A stretch of DNA of 14,583 bases from an uncultured Atopobiaceae bacterium (GTDB lineage Bacteria; Actinomycetota; Coriobacteriia; Coriobacteriales; Atopobiaceae): positions 1 through 14,583 of the forward strand of contig CAMYZR010000010.1 in assembly GCA_947303905.1 (NCBI GenBank), written 5' to 3'. Below are positions 6,081 through 13,703 of the stretch, one piece after another; within the stretch, counting starts at the first letter, position 1; each line of letters starts with the position of its first letter. The translations under genes and the position numbers were made by a program. Below the pieces are notes generated by a model. The model worked only from the letters and a program-made list of their open reading frames with translations, made no database searches and was not told where the DNA came from.

Positions 6081-6275
6081 ATGGTCAACAAGAGCGATCT
6101 CAGCAGCAACGGCGTCGTCATCGACGGCATCGAGCTCACCAACGACGAGCGTCAGCCCTGCGAGGTCTGGACCCGCGTCATGGGCTACTATCGCCCCGTC
6201 TCCTTCTACAACACGGGCAAGAAGGGCGAGTTCCACGAGCGCGTCGAGTTCCTCGAGCCCGGCTGCTGCGCCTAA
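6081..6275 (+). CDS. Stand-alone glycyl-radical subunit of class III ribonucleotide reductase, 64 aa
   Basis: This protein is the C-terminal module normally fused to NrdD. CEVWTRVMGYYRPVSFYNTG (27-46) contains the RVMGY motif with Gly35 as the predicted radical site, then KKGEFHER as in full-length NrdD tails. Alone it cannot be an enzyme; it must dock on the upstream NrdD, which lacks this glycine, and be activated by NrdG. Start ATG 6081 is preferred (AGTGGAG six bases upstream) over GTG 6069. It is in a different frame from nrdD, and its own frame is closed by TGA at 6039-6041, so neither readthrough nor one frameshift would fuse the two. It has its own NrdR boxes. It ends GCCA, with vicinal Cys62/Cys63. 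The functional analogy is to GrcA (YfiD), the spare glycyl-radical domain for pyruvate formate-lyase. Confidence 0.9.
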   Translation: MVNKSDLSSNGVVIDGIELTNDERQPCEVWTRVMGYYRPVSFYNTGKKGEFHERVEFLEPGCCA

Positions 6276-6302
6276 CCCATAGGCAAACAGAACGAGGTTG
6301 CT

Positions 6303-6348
6303 GCCCCCCTGGCGTTCTTTCCGTATCGGAGCGCCAGGGGGCTTTTTT
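6303..6348 (+). terminator. Intrinsic terminator after the glycyl-radical subunit gene
   Basis: CCCCCTGGCG (6305-6314) pairs with CGCCAGGGGG (6332-6341), with an inner TCCG/CGGA stem (6320-6323 with 6327-6330) and a six-T run (6343-6348). It lies 27 bases after the small gene's stop and 31 bases before the nrdG start, so it separates nrdG from the two reductase genes. Confidence 0.92.
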
Positions 6349-6379
6349 CCGCTCCGCTTTCTCGCATCAGGTGATGGAT

Positions 6380-7066
6380 ATGGCTGAACATCTTCTCATC
6401 GGGGGCATTACGCCCTTCTCCACGGTCGACTGGCCGGGCAAGCTTGCCTGCGTGGCGTTTCTCGCGGGCTGTCCCTGGCGCTGCCCCTACTGCCAGAACC
6501 ACGCCCTGCAGTCCTTTGGCGCGGCCACGCTCGACGAGAGGGACCTCTATGGGTTCCTAGAGGCGAGGCACGGCCTGCTCGACGGCGTGGTCTTCTCGGG
6601 AGGGGAGCCTCTTGCCCAGGCGGCCACGATCGACGCCATGCGCCACGTGCGCGAGTTGGGCTTTCAGGTGGGACTGCATACGTGTGGCTGCTATCCGGGC
6701 CGTCTCGCCGACGCCCTGCCCCTGGTCGACTGGGTGGGGCTCGACGTCAAGGCGCCGTGGGATGCCTACGAGCGGGTGGCGCGCGTTGCAGCGACCGGCG
6801 AGCTTGTCAGGCGCAGCCTCGAGCTCATCCTTGAGTCCGGCGTCGACATGGAGGCGCGCACCACCTGGCACCCCCACCTGCTCTCGCCCGAGGACATCGC
6901 CACCATCGGACACGACCTTGCAGGCCGCGGCGTGCGCACCTGGGCCATCCAGGCCTACCGGCACGCGGGAACCACGGGAGAGCTTGCGGACGAGACGGTC
7001 TATCCCAGCGAGGTCCCCGCGGGGCTCGCGGAGCTGTTCGAGACCTACGAGTTCCGGCGCGCATAG
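6380..7066 (+). CDS. nrdG: Anaerobic ribonucleotide reductase activating protein (radical SAM), NrdG
   Basis: Radical SAM activase that abstracts a hydrogen from the reductase glycine. Seen in 228 residues: GCPWRCPYCQN (30-40) with the CxxxCxxC cluster cysteines 31, 35, 38; SGGEP (73-77); and LDVKAPWD (121-128) as in the longer NrdG/pyruvate-formate-lyase-activase-like subgroup (about 230 residues). The start at ATG 6380 is chosen because AGGTGA (6369-6374) lies five bases upstream; in-frame GTG 6371 and ATG 6374 would overlap that site. Its substrate should be Gly35 of the small protein encoded just upstream. It follows a strong terminator with no clear promoter in the 31-base gap, so it is probably expressed at a lower level by readthrough. 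It ends before a further terminator. Confidence 0.93.
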   Translation: MAEHLLIGGITPFSTVDWPGKLACVAFLAGCPWRCPYCQNHALQSFGAATLDERDLYGFLEARHGLLDGVVFSGGEPLAQAATIDAMRHVRELGFQVGLHTCGCYPGRLADALPLVDWVGLDVKAPWDAYERVARVAATGELVRRSLELILESGVDMEARTTWHPHLLSPEDIATIGHDLAGRGVRTWAIQAYRHAGTTGELADETVYPSEVPAGLAELFETYEFRRA

Positions 7067-7109
7067 GACGGTACCGCAGCCGCGGACACTCTCACAACCC
7101 GCCACACGC

Positions 7110-7147
7110 AAGCGGGCGCACCTCCCAGGAGATGCGCCCGCTTTTGT
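7110..7147 (+). terminator. Terminator after nrdG
   Basis: A perfect 11-bp stem AAGCGGGCGCA/TGCGCCCGCTT (7110-7120 with 7133-7143), 12-base loop, then a short T-rich tail (TTTGT). It lies between the convergent nrdG and rnfB. The minus-strand tail is poor in T, so it is at best a weak stop for the rnf operon. Confidence 0.82.
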
Positions 7148-7191
7148 CTTGCGAGGGCTCCACAGGGCCTCCAGAGGCCTCACAGGTCGTG

Positions 7192-8016
7192 TCAGGCCGT
7201 CTTCTGCACCCACGTGAGCGGGTAGATGGCACCCTCGGGGCACACGCCCATGCAGACCTTGCAGCCGACGCACTTGGAGATGTCGATGTGGGCCACGTTG
7301 TTCTCCACGGTGATGCACTCCTGCGGGCATACCTTGACACAGCGGCGGCAGCCGATGCACGTGTTGGCGCAGGCATCCTTGGCGCGCTTGCCCATCAGCG
7401 TGTTGTGGCAGAGCACGAAGGAGACCTCGGCCACGTCGCTCTTCTCCTGCAGGCTGATCAGATGGCGGGGGCAGATGGTGGTGCACAGTCCGCAGCCGAT
7501 GCAGACGGCCGGGTCCACGACGGCCACGTGGTTCTTGTTGAGGGTGATGGCGCCATACGGGCAGGTGGCCACGCAGTCGCCGTACCCGATGCAGCCGTCG
7601 GTGCAGCCGTCGGAGAGGTGTCCCATCGTGGAGTAGGAGCGGCAGCTCGGGGCACCCTGGTAGCCCGAGCGCTCCTGCAGCACGATGCGGTCGGCCGTGC
7701 CACGGCAGGCCACCACGGCGCGCTTCACCGCCACGTCACCCGCATCGACGCCCAGATAGGCGCCCAGCTTCTCGGCGGCCTCGTGCCCGCCAGGGCCACA
7801 GTGGTTGCACGCCGCGCCCTCGAGCATGGCGCGCGCATAGGCCTCGCAGCCCGGATAGCCGCACGACCCGCAGTTGGCCCCTGGCAGCATGGAGACGAGC
7901 TCGACCAGACGCTCGTCCTCCTCGACGGCAAGCGAGCGCGACGCGACCACCAGGATGATGGAGCCGACCAGGCCGATGGTGGCCACGAGCGCCACAGTCA
8001 GAATCATTGGACTCAT
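7192..8016 (-). CDS. rnfB: Rnf complex ferredoxin-like subunit RnfB
   Basis: Membrane-anchored iron-sulfur subunit that takes electrons from reduced ferredoxin in the ion-pumping Rnf complex. Seen in 274 residues: an N-terminal membrane segment (about 5-25); the RnfB-type cluster motif Cys49, 52, 57, 73 (NCGSCGYPGC); then four ferredoxin-type [4Fe-4S] motifs at Cys138/142/148/152, 172/175/178/182, 220/223/226/230 and 249/252/255/259. That is more clusters than in the short proteobacterial RnfB and closer to the long clostridial/acetogen type. It is the last gene of the operon, 11 bases after rnfA, with GAGGAGG six bases before ATG 8016 and overlapping the rnfA stop region. Confidence 0.96.
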   Translation of the reverse strand: MSPMILTVALVATIGLVGSIILVVASRSLAVEEDERLVELVSMLPGANCGSCGYPGCEAYARAMLEGAACNHCGPGGHEAAEKLGAYLGVDAGDVAVKRAVVACRGTADRIVLQERSGYQGAPSCRSYSTMGHLSDGCTDGCIGYGDCVATCPYGAITLNKNHVAVVDPAVCIGCGLCTTICPRHLISLQEKSDVAEVSFVLCHNTLMGKRAKDACANTCIGCRRCVKVCPQECITVENNVAHIDISKCVGCKVCMGVCPEGAIYPLTWVQKTA

Positions 8017-8027
8017 GCTCGCCTCCT

Positions 8028-8618
8028 CTACGCGCCAAAGAGATGGTCGACGACACCAGAGAAGCCCATGAGGCCCATGGCCGTGATGGCGGCCGAGATG
8101 AGCGTGATGGGCATCCCGCGGAAGGCCTCGGGCGGCTCGGCCTCCTCCACGCGGCGGCGTACGCCACTGAAGATGACCATGGCCAGCAGGAAGCCCAGAC
8201 CAGCGCCAAGGCCGGCCACCAGCGCCTCGGGGTAGGTGTAGCCCTCGTCAACGCTGAGGGTGGCCACGCCCAGGACGGCGCAGTTGGTGGTGATCAGCGG
8301 CAGGAAGACGCCAAGCGCCTTGTGCAGCACGGGAAGGAAGCGCTTGATGACCATCTCGAGCAGCTGCACCAGCGTGGCGATGACCAGGATGAACGCGATG
8401 GTCTGCAGGTACTCGAGGTCCCAGGCGACGAGCAGCTGCTGGATGGGCCAGGTGACGGCGATCGCCAGCACCATGACCAGCGTCACGGCGCCGCCCATGC
8501 CCACCGCGGAGGTGAAGCGCTTGGAGACGCCCAGGAAGGGGCAGATGCCCAAGAACTTGACTAGCACGAAGTTGTTGACCAGGATCATCGAGAACAGGAT
8601 GGAGGCATACTGTGCCAT
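8028..8618 (-). CDS. rnfA: Rnf complex membrane subunit RnfA
   Basis: Integral membrane subunit (196 residues, about six helices) that forms the ion-conducting core with its homologue RnfE. Conserved features: NNFVLVKFLGICPFLGVS (15-32, Cys25) and LPLITTNCAVLG (106-117, Cys113). In known Rnf/Nqr structures these paired half-helix cysteines, with those of the partner subunit, hold a [2Fe-2S] cluster inside the membrane. Its ATG (8616-8618) overlaps the rnfE stop by one base (TAATG), indicating translational coupling. Confidence 0.97.
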   Translation of the reverse strand: MAQYASILFSMILVNNFVLVKFLGICPFLGVSKRFTSAVGMGGAVTLVMVLAIAVTWPIQQLLVAWDLEYLQTIAFILVIATLVQLLEMVIKRFLPVLHKALGVFLPLITTNCAVLGVATLSVDEGYTYPEALVAGLGAGLGFLLAMVIFSGVRRRVEEAEPPEAFRGMPITLISAAITAMGLMGFSGVVDHLFGA

Positions 8619-9430
8619 TACGCATCACGCTCCCTCGTGGAGTCGTACCTATTGGGGTCGTAGGCCGAGAGGAACGCGTCCATCAGGCGCTCGGCATACT
8701 CGCCACGGGCGCAGTCGTCGCGATGGGGGTCGTTGACGCCGCAGTTGAGCGGGCAGGCCGCGCAGAGCGTCTCGGAGGTCTCCAGAGCCTCCTTGCCCTC
8801 CTCGCGCCGACGTCGCTGCTCGGGCCAGACGGAGATGGCGATCAGCACGCCCAGCACGGCAAAGCCACCGGCGGGGGTCACCATGATGAGCATCGGCTCG
8901 ATGAAGGGCGGCAGGACCTGAATGCCCAGCAGCGTGCCCGCGCCAAGAAGCTCGCGGATGGCGGACATCAGCACGAGCGAGATGGTGAAGCCCACGCCCA
9001 TGCCCAGGCCGTCAGCGGCAGCCTGCACGGGCGTGTGCTTGGACGCGAACTGCTCGGCACGTCCCAGCACGATGCAGTTGACCACGATGAGGGGCAGGTA
9101 GATGCCCAGCGCCTCGTCGAGGGCGGGAAGGTAGGCCTTGACGAGCATCATGACCAGCGTCACGAAGCTCGCGATGATGGTGATGAACGCCGGGATGCGC
9201 ACCGACGAGGGGATGTGCTTGCGCAGGAGCGAGACGACCACCTCGGAGCACACCAGCACGAAGGTGGTGGCAAAGCCCATGCCCAGACCGTTGGTGACAG
9301 CCGTGGTCACGGCAAGCGTGGGGCACAGGCCCAGCATCTGGCGCAGGGCCGGGTTCTCGTCGAGAAGGCCCTTGGAGAAGATCTGGCGGTAGCTGGGCTC
9401 GCCCGGTACCGCACGTACCTGCTCGGACAT
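8618..9430 (-). CDS. rnfE: Rnf complex membrane subunit RnfE with a cysteine-containing C-terminal extension
   Basis: RnfA homologue and partner in the membrane core. Seen: NPALRQMLGLCPTLAVT (26-42, Cys36) and YLPLIVVNCIVLGRAEQFAS (111-130, Cys119), the intramembrane cluster cysteines; and about six hydrophobic helices to about residue 202. Beyond that, where most RnfE proteins end, this one continues for nearly 70 hydrophilic residues (203-270) with Cys223, 226, 230 and 240 (C-x2-C-x3-C-x9-C). The tail is probably cytoplasmic, because it begins with a positively charged RRRRE stretch. ATG 9430 overlaps the rnfG stop by one base (TGATG) with AAGGAGGTGA just upstream. Confidence 0.95.
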   Translation of the reverse strand: MSEQVRAVPGEPSYRQIFSKGLLDENPALRQMLGLCPTLAVTTAVTNGLGMGFATTFVLVCSEVVVSLLRKHIPSSVRIPAFITIIASFVTLVMMLVKAYLPALDEALGIYLPLIVVNCIVLGRAEQFASKHTPVQAAADGLGMGVGFTISLVLMSAIRELLGAGTLLGIQVLPPFIEPMLIMVTPAGGFAVLGVLIAISVWPEQRRRREEGKEALETSETLCAACPLNCGVNDPHRDDCARGEYAERLMDAFLSAYDPNRYDSTRERDA

Positions 9431-9978
9431 CAGCTCACCTCCTTAAAAGCCTCGACGGCGATGTCAAACGCCGAAAGCGCAGCCTTTGACGAGATGGTGG
9501 CGCCGCTGATGAGGTCCACGTCGTCAGCGGTGAGCGTCTCGGCCGGAAGGCCGACGTACTGCCCGATGTAGGAGTCGTTGGCAATGCGCGTGCCCAGGCC
9601 AGGCGTCTCGTCGTTAGGCATGGTCGTGATGTTGGTGACGGTGCCTGCGGCGTCAAACGCCACCGCGATGGGCACCTGCCCGCCGTAGCCCTTGGACTGT
9701 GCCACGACGATGTAGCCGATCTTCTCGCCCGAGGCGTCCAGTGCCTGCAGCGCGGCTGTGCAGCCCTCGGTCTCGCAGTCCAGCTCCTCGAAGCTCGACG
9801 CCTCCGGAACGAGCGCCGCGTAGGTCTCCTGCGCGCGCTGCTCCTCTGCGGCTGCGATGATGGGGGCCGTCATCATGTGCACGCCTCCCAGAAGCGCGCC
9901 GGACACACAGCAGATGGCCACCAGCACAAAGACCGGCCTCAGGGAAAGCGCTCCCTTTGCAGCCTGCTTGCTACTCAT
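9430..9978 (-). CDS. rnfG: Rnf complex FMN-binding subunit RnfG
   Basis: Extracytoplasmic flavoprotein subunit with one membrane anchor (about 13-36) and an FMN-binding domain. SGATISSKA (158-166) is the covalent flavinylation motif with Thr161 as the FMN-phosphoester residue; ETPGLGTRI (124-132) is the conserved loop. It has 182 residues from ATG 9978, chosen because AAGGA precedes it and the position overlaps the end of rnfD by eight bases. The longer open frame (to 10047) lies inside rnfD and is not supported. Flavinylation needs an ApbE-type transferase, which is not in this window. Confidence 0.95.
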   Translation of the reverse strand: MSSKQAAKGALSLRPVFVLVAICCVSGALLGGVHMMTAPIIAAAEEQRAQETYAALVPEASSFEELDCETEGCTAALQALDASGEKIGYIVVAQSKGYGGQVPIAVAFDAAGTVTNITTMPNDETPGLGTRIANDSYIGQYVGLPAETLTADDVDLISGATISSKAALSAFDIAVEAFKEVS

Positions 9979-10960
9979 GGTCCTTCCCTCCCCTCTTGCG
10001 CCGGCGCACGCCCTCGCCGCCAATGGGCGTATTGGGCGTGAGCGCATCGATGTGCGGCACCAGCAGGTTCATGAAGAGGATGGAGTAGGCCACACCCTCG
10101 TTGAGGTTGCCCCAGAAGCGGATGAGGCAGGTGATGAGGCCGCAGCCGATGGCAAAGACCACCTTGCCGCGGATGGTCGCCGGGCTGGTGGTGTAGTCGG
10201 TGGCCATGAAGAACGCACCCATCAGAAGGCCGCCGGAGAGCAGCTGCGGCAGCACCTCGTGGCCCGTGAGCAGGCTCAGCAGGACGACCGTGCCCAGGTA
10301 GGCGGCCGGCGTGTGCCAGCTGATCACGCGGCGCACCAAAAGGTAGATGCCGCCCAGGATGAGGGTAAGCGAGCAGGTCTCGCCCAGCACGCCCATGTGG
10401 GTGCCCAGCAGCAGCTCCTTGAGGGAGAGCTGCTCGGCGGTCGGCGCCAGGGGCGTGGCGGAGCTCACCACGTCGACCGGCGAGAGGATGTGCCCCGGTG
10501 CCACGAAGGTGGTCATCGCCACGGGGAAGGCCACCGCCAGGAAGATGCGGCCCACGACGGCCGGGTTGGCAAAGTTGCGCCCGATGCCGCCGAAGAGCTC
10601 CTTGGTCAGGATGATTGCCACGAACGAGCCCAGCACCACCATGTAGAGCGGCAGCGTGGAGGGCACGTTGAAGGCGAGCAGCAGGCCCGTGACCGCTGCC
10701 GAGAGGTCATCCGCCGTGTTGGGAATGCCGCGCAGGCGACACCACAGCCACTCCATGCCCACGCATGAGCCCACGGCCACCGCGCACACCAGAAGCGCGC
10801 GCAGGCCGAACAGGATGCCGGCCGCAGCCATCGTGGGCGCCAGCGCGATCAGCACGTCGCGCATGATGACCTGCGTGGTCATGGGGCTCACGAGCTGCGG
10901 TGCCGTGAGCAGCACCAGCGGGCGCTCGTTGACTTGCGCCTGAGGATCGACTCCGGTCAT
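9971..10960 (-). CDS. rnfD: Rnf complex membrane flavoprotein RnfD
   Basis: Polytopic membrane subunit (329 residues, about eight or more hydrophobic helices) related to NqrB. Seen: an N-terminal PQLVSP motif (21-26); GRNFANPAVVGR (127-138); SSATPLAP (166-173) with Thr169 as the likely covalent FMN site, in a slightly altered S(S/G)AT context; and ATDYTTSP (253-260), a conserved RnfD/NqrB stretch. The start ATG 10960 lies two bases after the rnfC stop with a G-rich Shine-Dalgarno upstream. The open frame extends to 11074 inside rnfC, but that extension is Arg/Ala-rich shadow sequence. It is coupled to rnfG by an eight-base overlap. Confidence 0.96.
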   Translation of the reverse strand: MTGVDPQAQVNERPLVLLTAPQLVSPMTTQVIMRDVLIALAPTMAAAGILFGLRALLVCAVAVGSCVGMEWLWCRLRGIPNTADDLSAAVTGLLLAFNVPSTLPLYMVVLGSFVAIILTKELFGGIGRNFANPAVVGRIFLAVAFPVAMTTFVAPGHILSPVDVVSSATPLAPTAEQLSLKELLLGTHMGVLGETCSLTLILGGIYLLVRRVISWHTPAAYLGTVVLLSLLTGHEVLPQLLSGGLLMGAFFMATDYTTSPATIRGKVVFAIGCGLITCLIRFWGNLNEGVAYSILFMNLLVPHIDALTPNTPIGGEGVRRRKRGGKDHE

Positions 10961-10962
10961 CA

Positions 10963-12309
10963 CTACCCCCTCCCCCGCTTCTTGCGCTGCTCGGCACGCA
11001 GGGCGGCCCGCGCAAAGCGCGTGGACTGCGCCAAGGGCTGGCGTGCGGGGCAGACGTACGAGCATGTGCCACACTCCACGCAGAGGTCGGCCATCAGACG
11101 GTCGAGCCCCTCGAGGTCATGCTTGTAGTAGGCCTTCTGGATGCTGATGGGCGCCAGGTGGATGGGGCAGTTGTCGATGCAGGCGCTGCAGCGGATGCAG
11201 GCCGTGGTCTGCGGGCGCTCGACCAACTCGTGCGAGAAGGCAAGCAGGCCACTGTTTTGACGCACGATGGGCGCGTCCAGCTCGACCTGCGTGACACCCA
11301 TCATGGGGCCGCCGATGACCACCTTGCGCGGCTCCTCCTTGAGGCCGCAGAACTCCAGGACCTCGCCGATCGGCGTGCCGATGGCGACCTCGACGTTCTG
11401 CGGACGCTCGATGGCGTCGCCCATCACGGTGATGCGACGGCGCACGAGCGGCATGCCCGTGCGCAGGTAGCGACCGATCTCGGACATGGTGGTCACGTTG
11501 AAGAGCAGCGCGCCGACGTCGGTGAGGTGGCCACCGCGCGGCACCGAGCGGCCCGTCACGTTGCGCAGGATGACGCGGCTCGCGCCCTGCGGATAGCGGG
11601 CGGGCAGGACGAACACGTCGATGCGCGGGTCGTCCGCAGCCATCTCGCGCAAAAGCTCGATGGCCTTGGGCTTGTTGTCCTCGATGCAGATGAGCGAGCG
11701 CTTGACGCCCGACATGTCGAGGCACACCTTGATGCCCTCGAGCAGCGTGTCGGGGTGCTCCATCATCTCGCGGTAGTCACTCGAGAGGTACGGCTCGCAC
11801 TCCGCGGCGTTGACCAGCCAGGTGTCGATGCCCGAGAGGTCGCAGTCCATCTTGAGCCAGGTGGGGAATCCCGCCCCACCAAGGCCCACGATGCCGCTGT
11901 GGCGCACGGCCTCCACCAGGCTCGCGTAGTCGGTCACCTCCGGCACGGCAATCGACGGGTCGACGGTCTGCTCACCATCTGGCTTGATCACCAGGGCGCG
12001 GTCCGACCGGCCGTCCGAATAGTGCAGGTCGCGGATCTCGGTGACCTGGCCCGATACGGGCGAGAAGATATCCGCTGTCATGCGTGCATTGACATGGCCC
12101 ACGCACGTTCCCACGTCGACGTGCCCGCGCCGGCCCACCTGCGGCACGCAGGCAGCGCCTACGTGCTGGTTCATGGGCAGCACGATCTTGCTCGGAAGGG
12201 GCATGCGCACCGTCTCGAGCTCGGCCGTCAGCTTGTTGTGTGGGATGTGAACTCCTTTAAGTTCGACAGGATGCAAGGCCTGCAGCACGCCTCCCCCTAG
12301 GCGTCCCAT
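10963..12309 (-). CDS. rnfC: Rnf complex NADH-binding subunit RnfC
   Basis: Peripheral cytoplasmic subunit that exchanges electrons with NAD(H) through FMN and two [4Fe-4S] clusters. Seen in 448 residues: an N-terminal barrel-sandwich region (about 40-110); GLGGAGFPTWLK (142-153), the Gly-rich nucleotide/FMN site; NAAECEPYLSSDYREM (167-182); a SLBB-like part (about 290-330); and ferredoxin motifs Cys371/374/377/381 and Cys410/413/416/420. It is the first gene of the operon. ATG 12309 has GGAGAG five bases upstream. The gene order C-D-G-E-A-B matches clostridial-type rnf operons. It is divergent from ugpC across a 250-base regulatory region. Confidence 0.97.
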   Translation of the reverse strand: MGRLGGGVLQALHPVELKGVHIPHNKLTAELETVRMPLPSKIVLPMNQHVGAACVPQVGRRGHVDVGTCVGHVNARMTADIFSPVSGQVTEIRDLHYSDGRSDRALVIKPDGEQTVDPSIAVPEVTDYASLVEAVRHSGIVGLGGAGFPTWLKMDCDLSGIDTWLVNAAECEPYLSSDYREMMEHPDTLLEGIKVCLDMSGVKRSLICIEDNKPKAIELLREMAADDPRIDVFVLPARYPQGASRVILRNVTGRSVPRGGHLTDVGALLFNVTTMSEIGRYLRTGMPLVRRRITVMGDAIERPQNVEVAIGTPIGEVLEFCGLKEEPRKVVIGGPMMGVTQVELDAPIVRQNSGLLAFSHELVERPQTTACIRCSACIDNCPIHLAPISIQKAYYKHDLEGLDRLMADLCVECGTCSYVCPARQPLAQSTRFARAALRAEQRKKRGRG

Positions 12310-12353
12310 TTGCTCTCCATCTGTTAGAAACCTCTTTCACGCGTTTGTAACAT

Positions 12354-12380
12354 CTTCCATCTTAACGGCATCTGGATGCC
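12354..12380 (-). promoter_or_regulatory. Candidate rnf operon promoter element with an adjacent inverted repeat
   Basis: On the minus strand TAAGATGGAAG (12354-12364) repeats the 11-mer found before the Ldh2 gene; TAAGAT (12359-12364) could be the -10, giving a leader of about 43 bases before rnfC. Immediately upstream is GGCATCTGGATGCC (12367-12380), six-base arms around two bases, placed where a regulator would contact the promoter. No good -35 is seen. Confidence 0.4.
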
Positions 12381-12381
12381 G

Positions 12382-12436
12382 ATGGCGCGCCATGCACCCA
12401 AAGTCCAACAAGGGCACCGTTCTGTCACACCTGACA
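12382..12436. promoter_or_regulatory. Two further palindromes in the rnfC-ugpC intergenic region
   Basis: ATGGCGCGCCAT (12382-12393) is a perfect 12-base palindrome. TGTCACACCTGACA (12423-12436) has five-base arms TGTCA/TGACA around four bases, a geometry like that of CRP/FNR-family sites although the sequence fits neither consensus. Both could control rnfC, ugpC or both. No regulator gene is present to assign them. Confidence 0.3.
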
Positions 12437-12460
12437 CATTCATCGAACGGCCACCAACGT

Positions 12461-12478
12461 GCGCAAACGTTAACGCGC
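12461..12478 (+). promoter_or_regulatory. LacI-family-like operator before ugpC
   Basis: GCGCAAACGTTAACGCGC is an imperfect palindrome centred on the CG of AACGTT, the typical layout of LacI-family operators (arms of the type GCAAACG/CGTTTGC). It covers the expected -35 area of the ugpC promoter. Sugar ABC importers of this class are often controlled by LacI-type repressors; that link is inference. Confidence 0.4.
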
Positions 12479-12497
12479 CGCCCTACGCTCGGCGCAC

Positions 12498-12503
12498 TAC
12501 AAT
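12498..12503 (+). promoter_or_regulatory. -10 element of the ugpC operon promoter
   Basis: TACAAT, five of six to consensus, with a predicted start near 12510 and a leader of about 50 bases. There is no recognisable -35; the corresponding area holds the operator-like palindrome and a GCGCCG/CGGCGC inverted repeat (12475-12480 with 12490-12495). The promoter may need an activator. Confidence 0.45.
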
Positions 12504-12559
12504 GAATTGCGGGCCGCATCTGGCCTATACGTTCCCACCAAACGCGCAAGGACGGATCC

Positions 12560-13702
<1,143 letters not shown>

Positions 13703-13703
13703 G

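Noticed and set aside
5975..6083. nrdD and the small gene as one protein joined by frameshift or stop readthrough
   Set aside because: The small gene is in a different frame from nrdD and has an in-frame TGA at 6039-6041, downstream of the nrdD stop, so one shift or readthrough cannot join them. The gap also carries NrdR boxes and a hairpin.
9979..10047. N-terminal extension of RnfG to 10047, and of RnfD to 11074
   Set aside because: Both extensions lie inside the preceding gene, are Arg/Ala-rich shadow sequence, and are absent from the families. Good ribosome binding sites precede the shorter starts.
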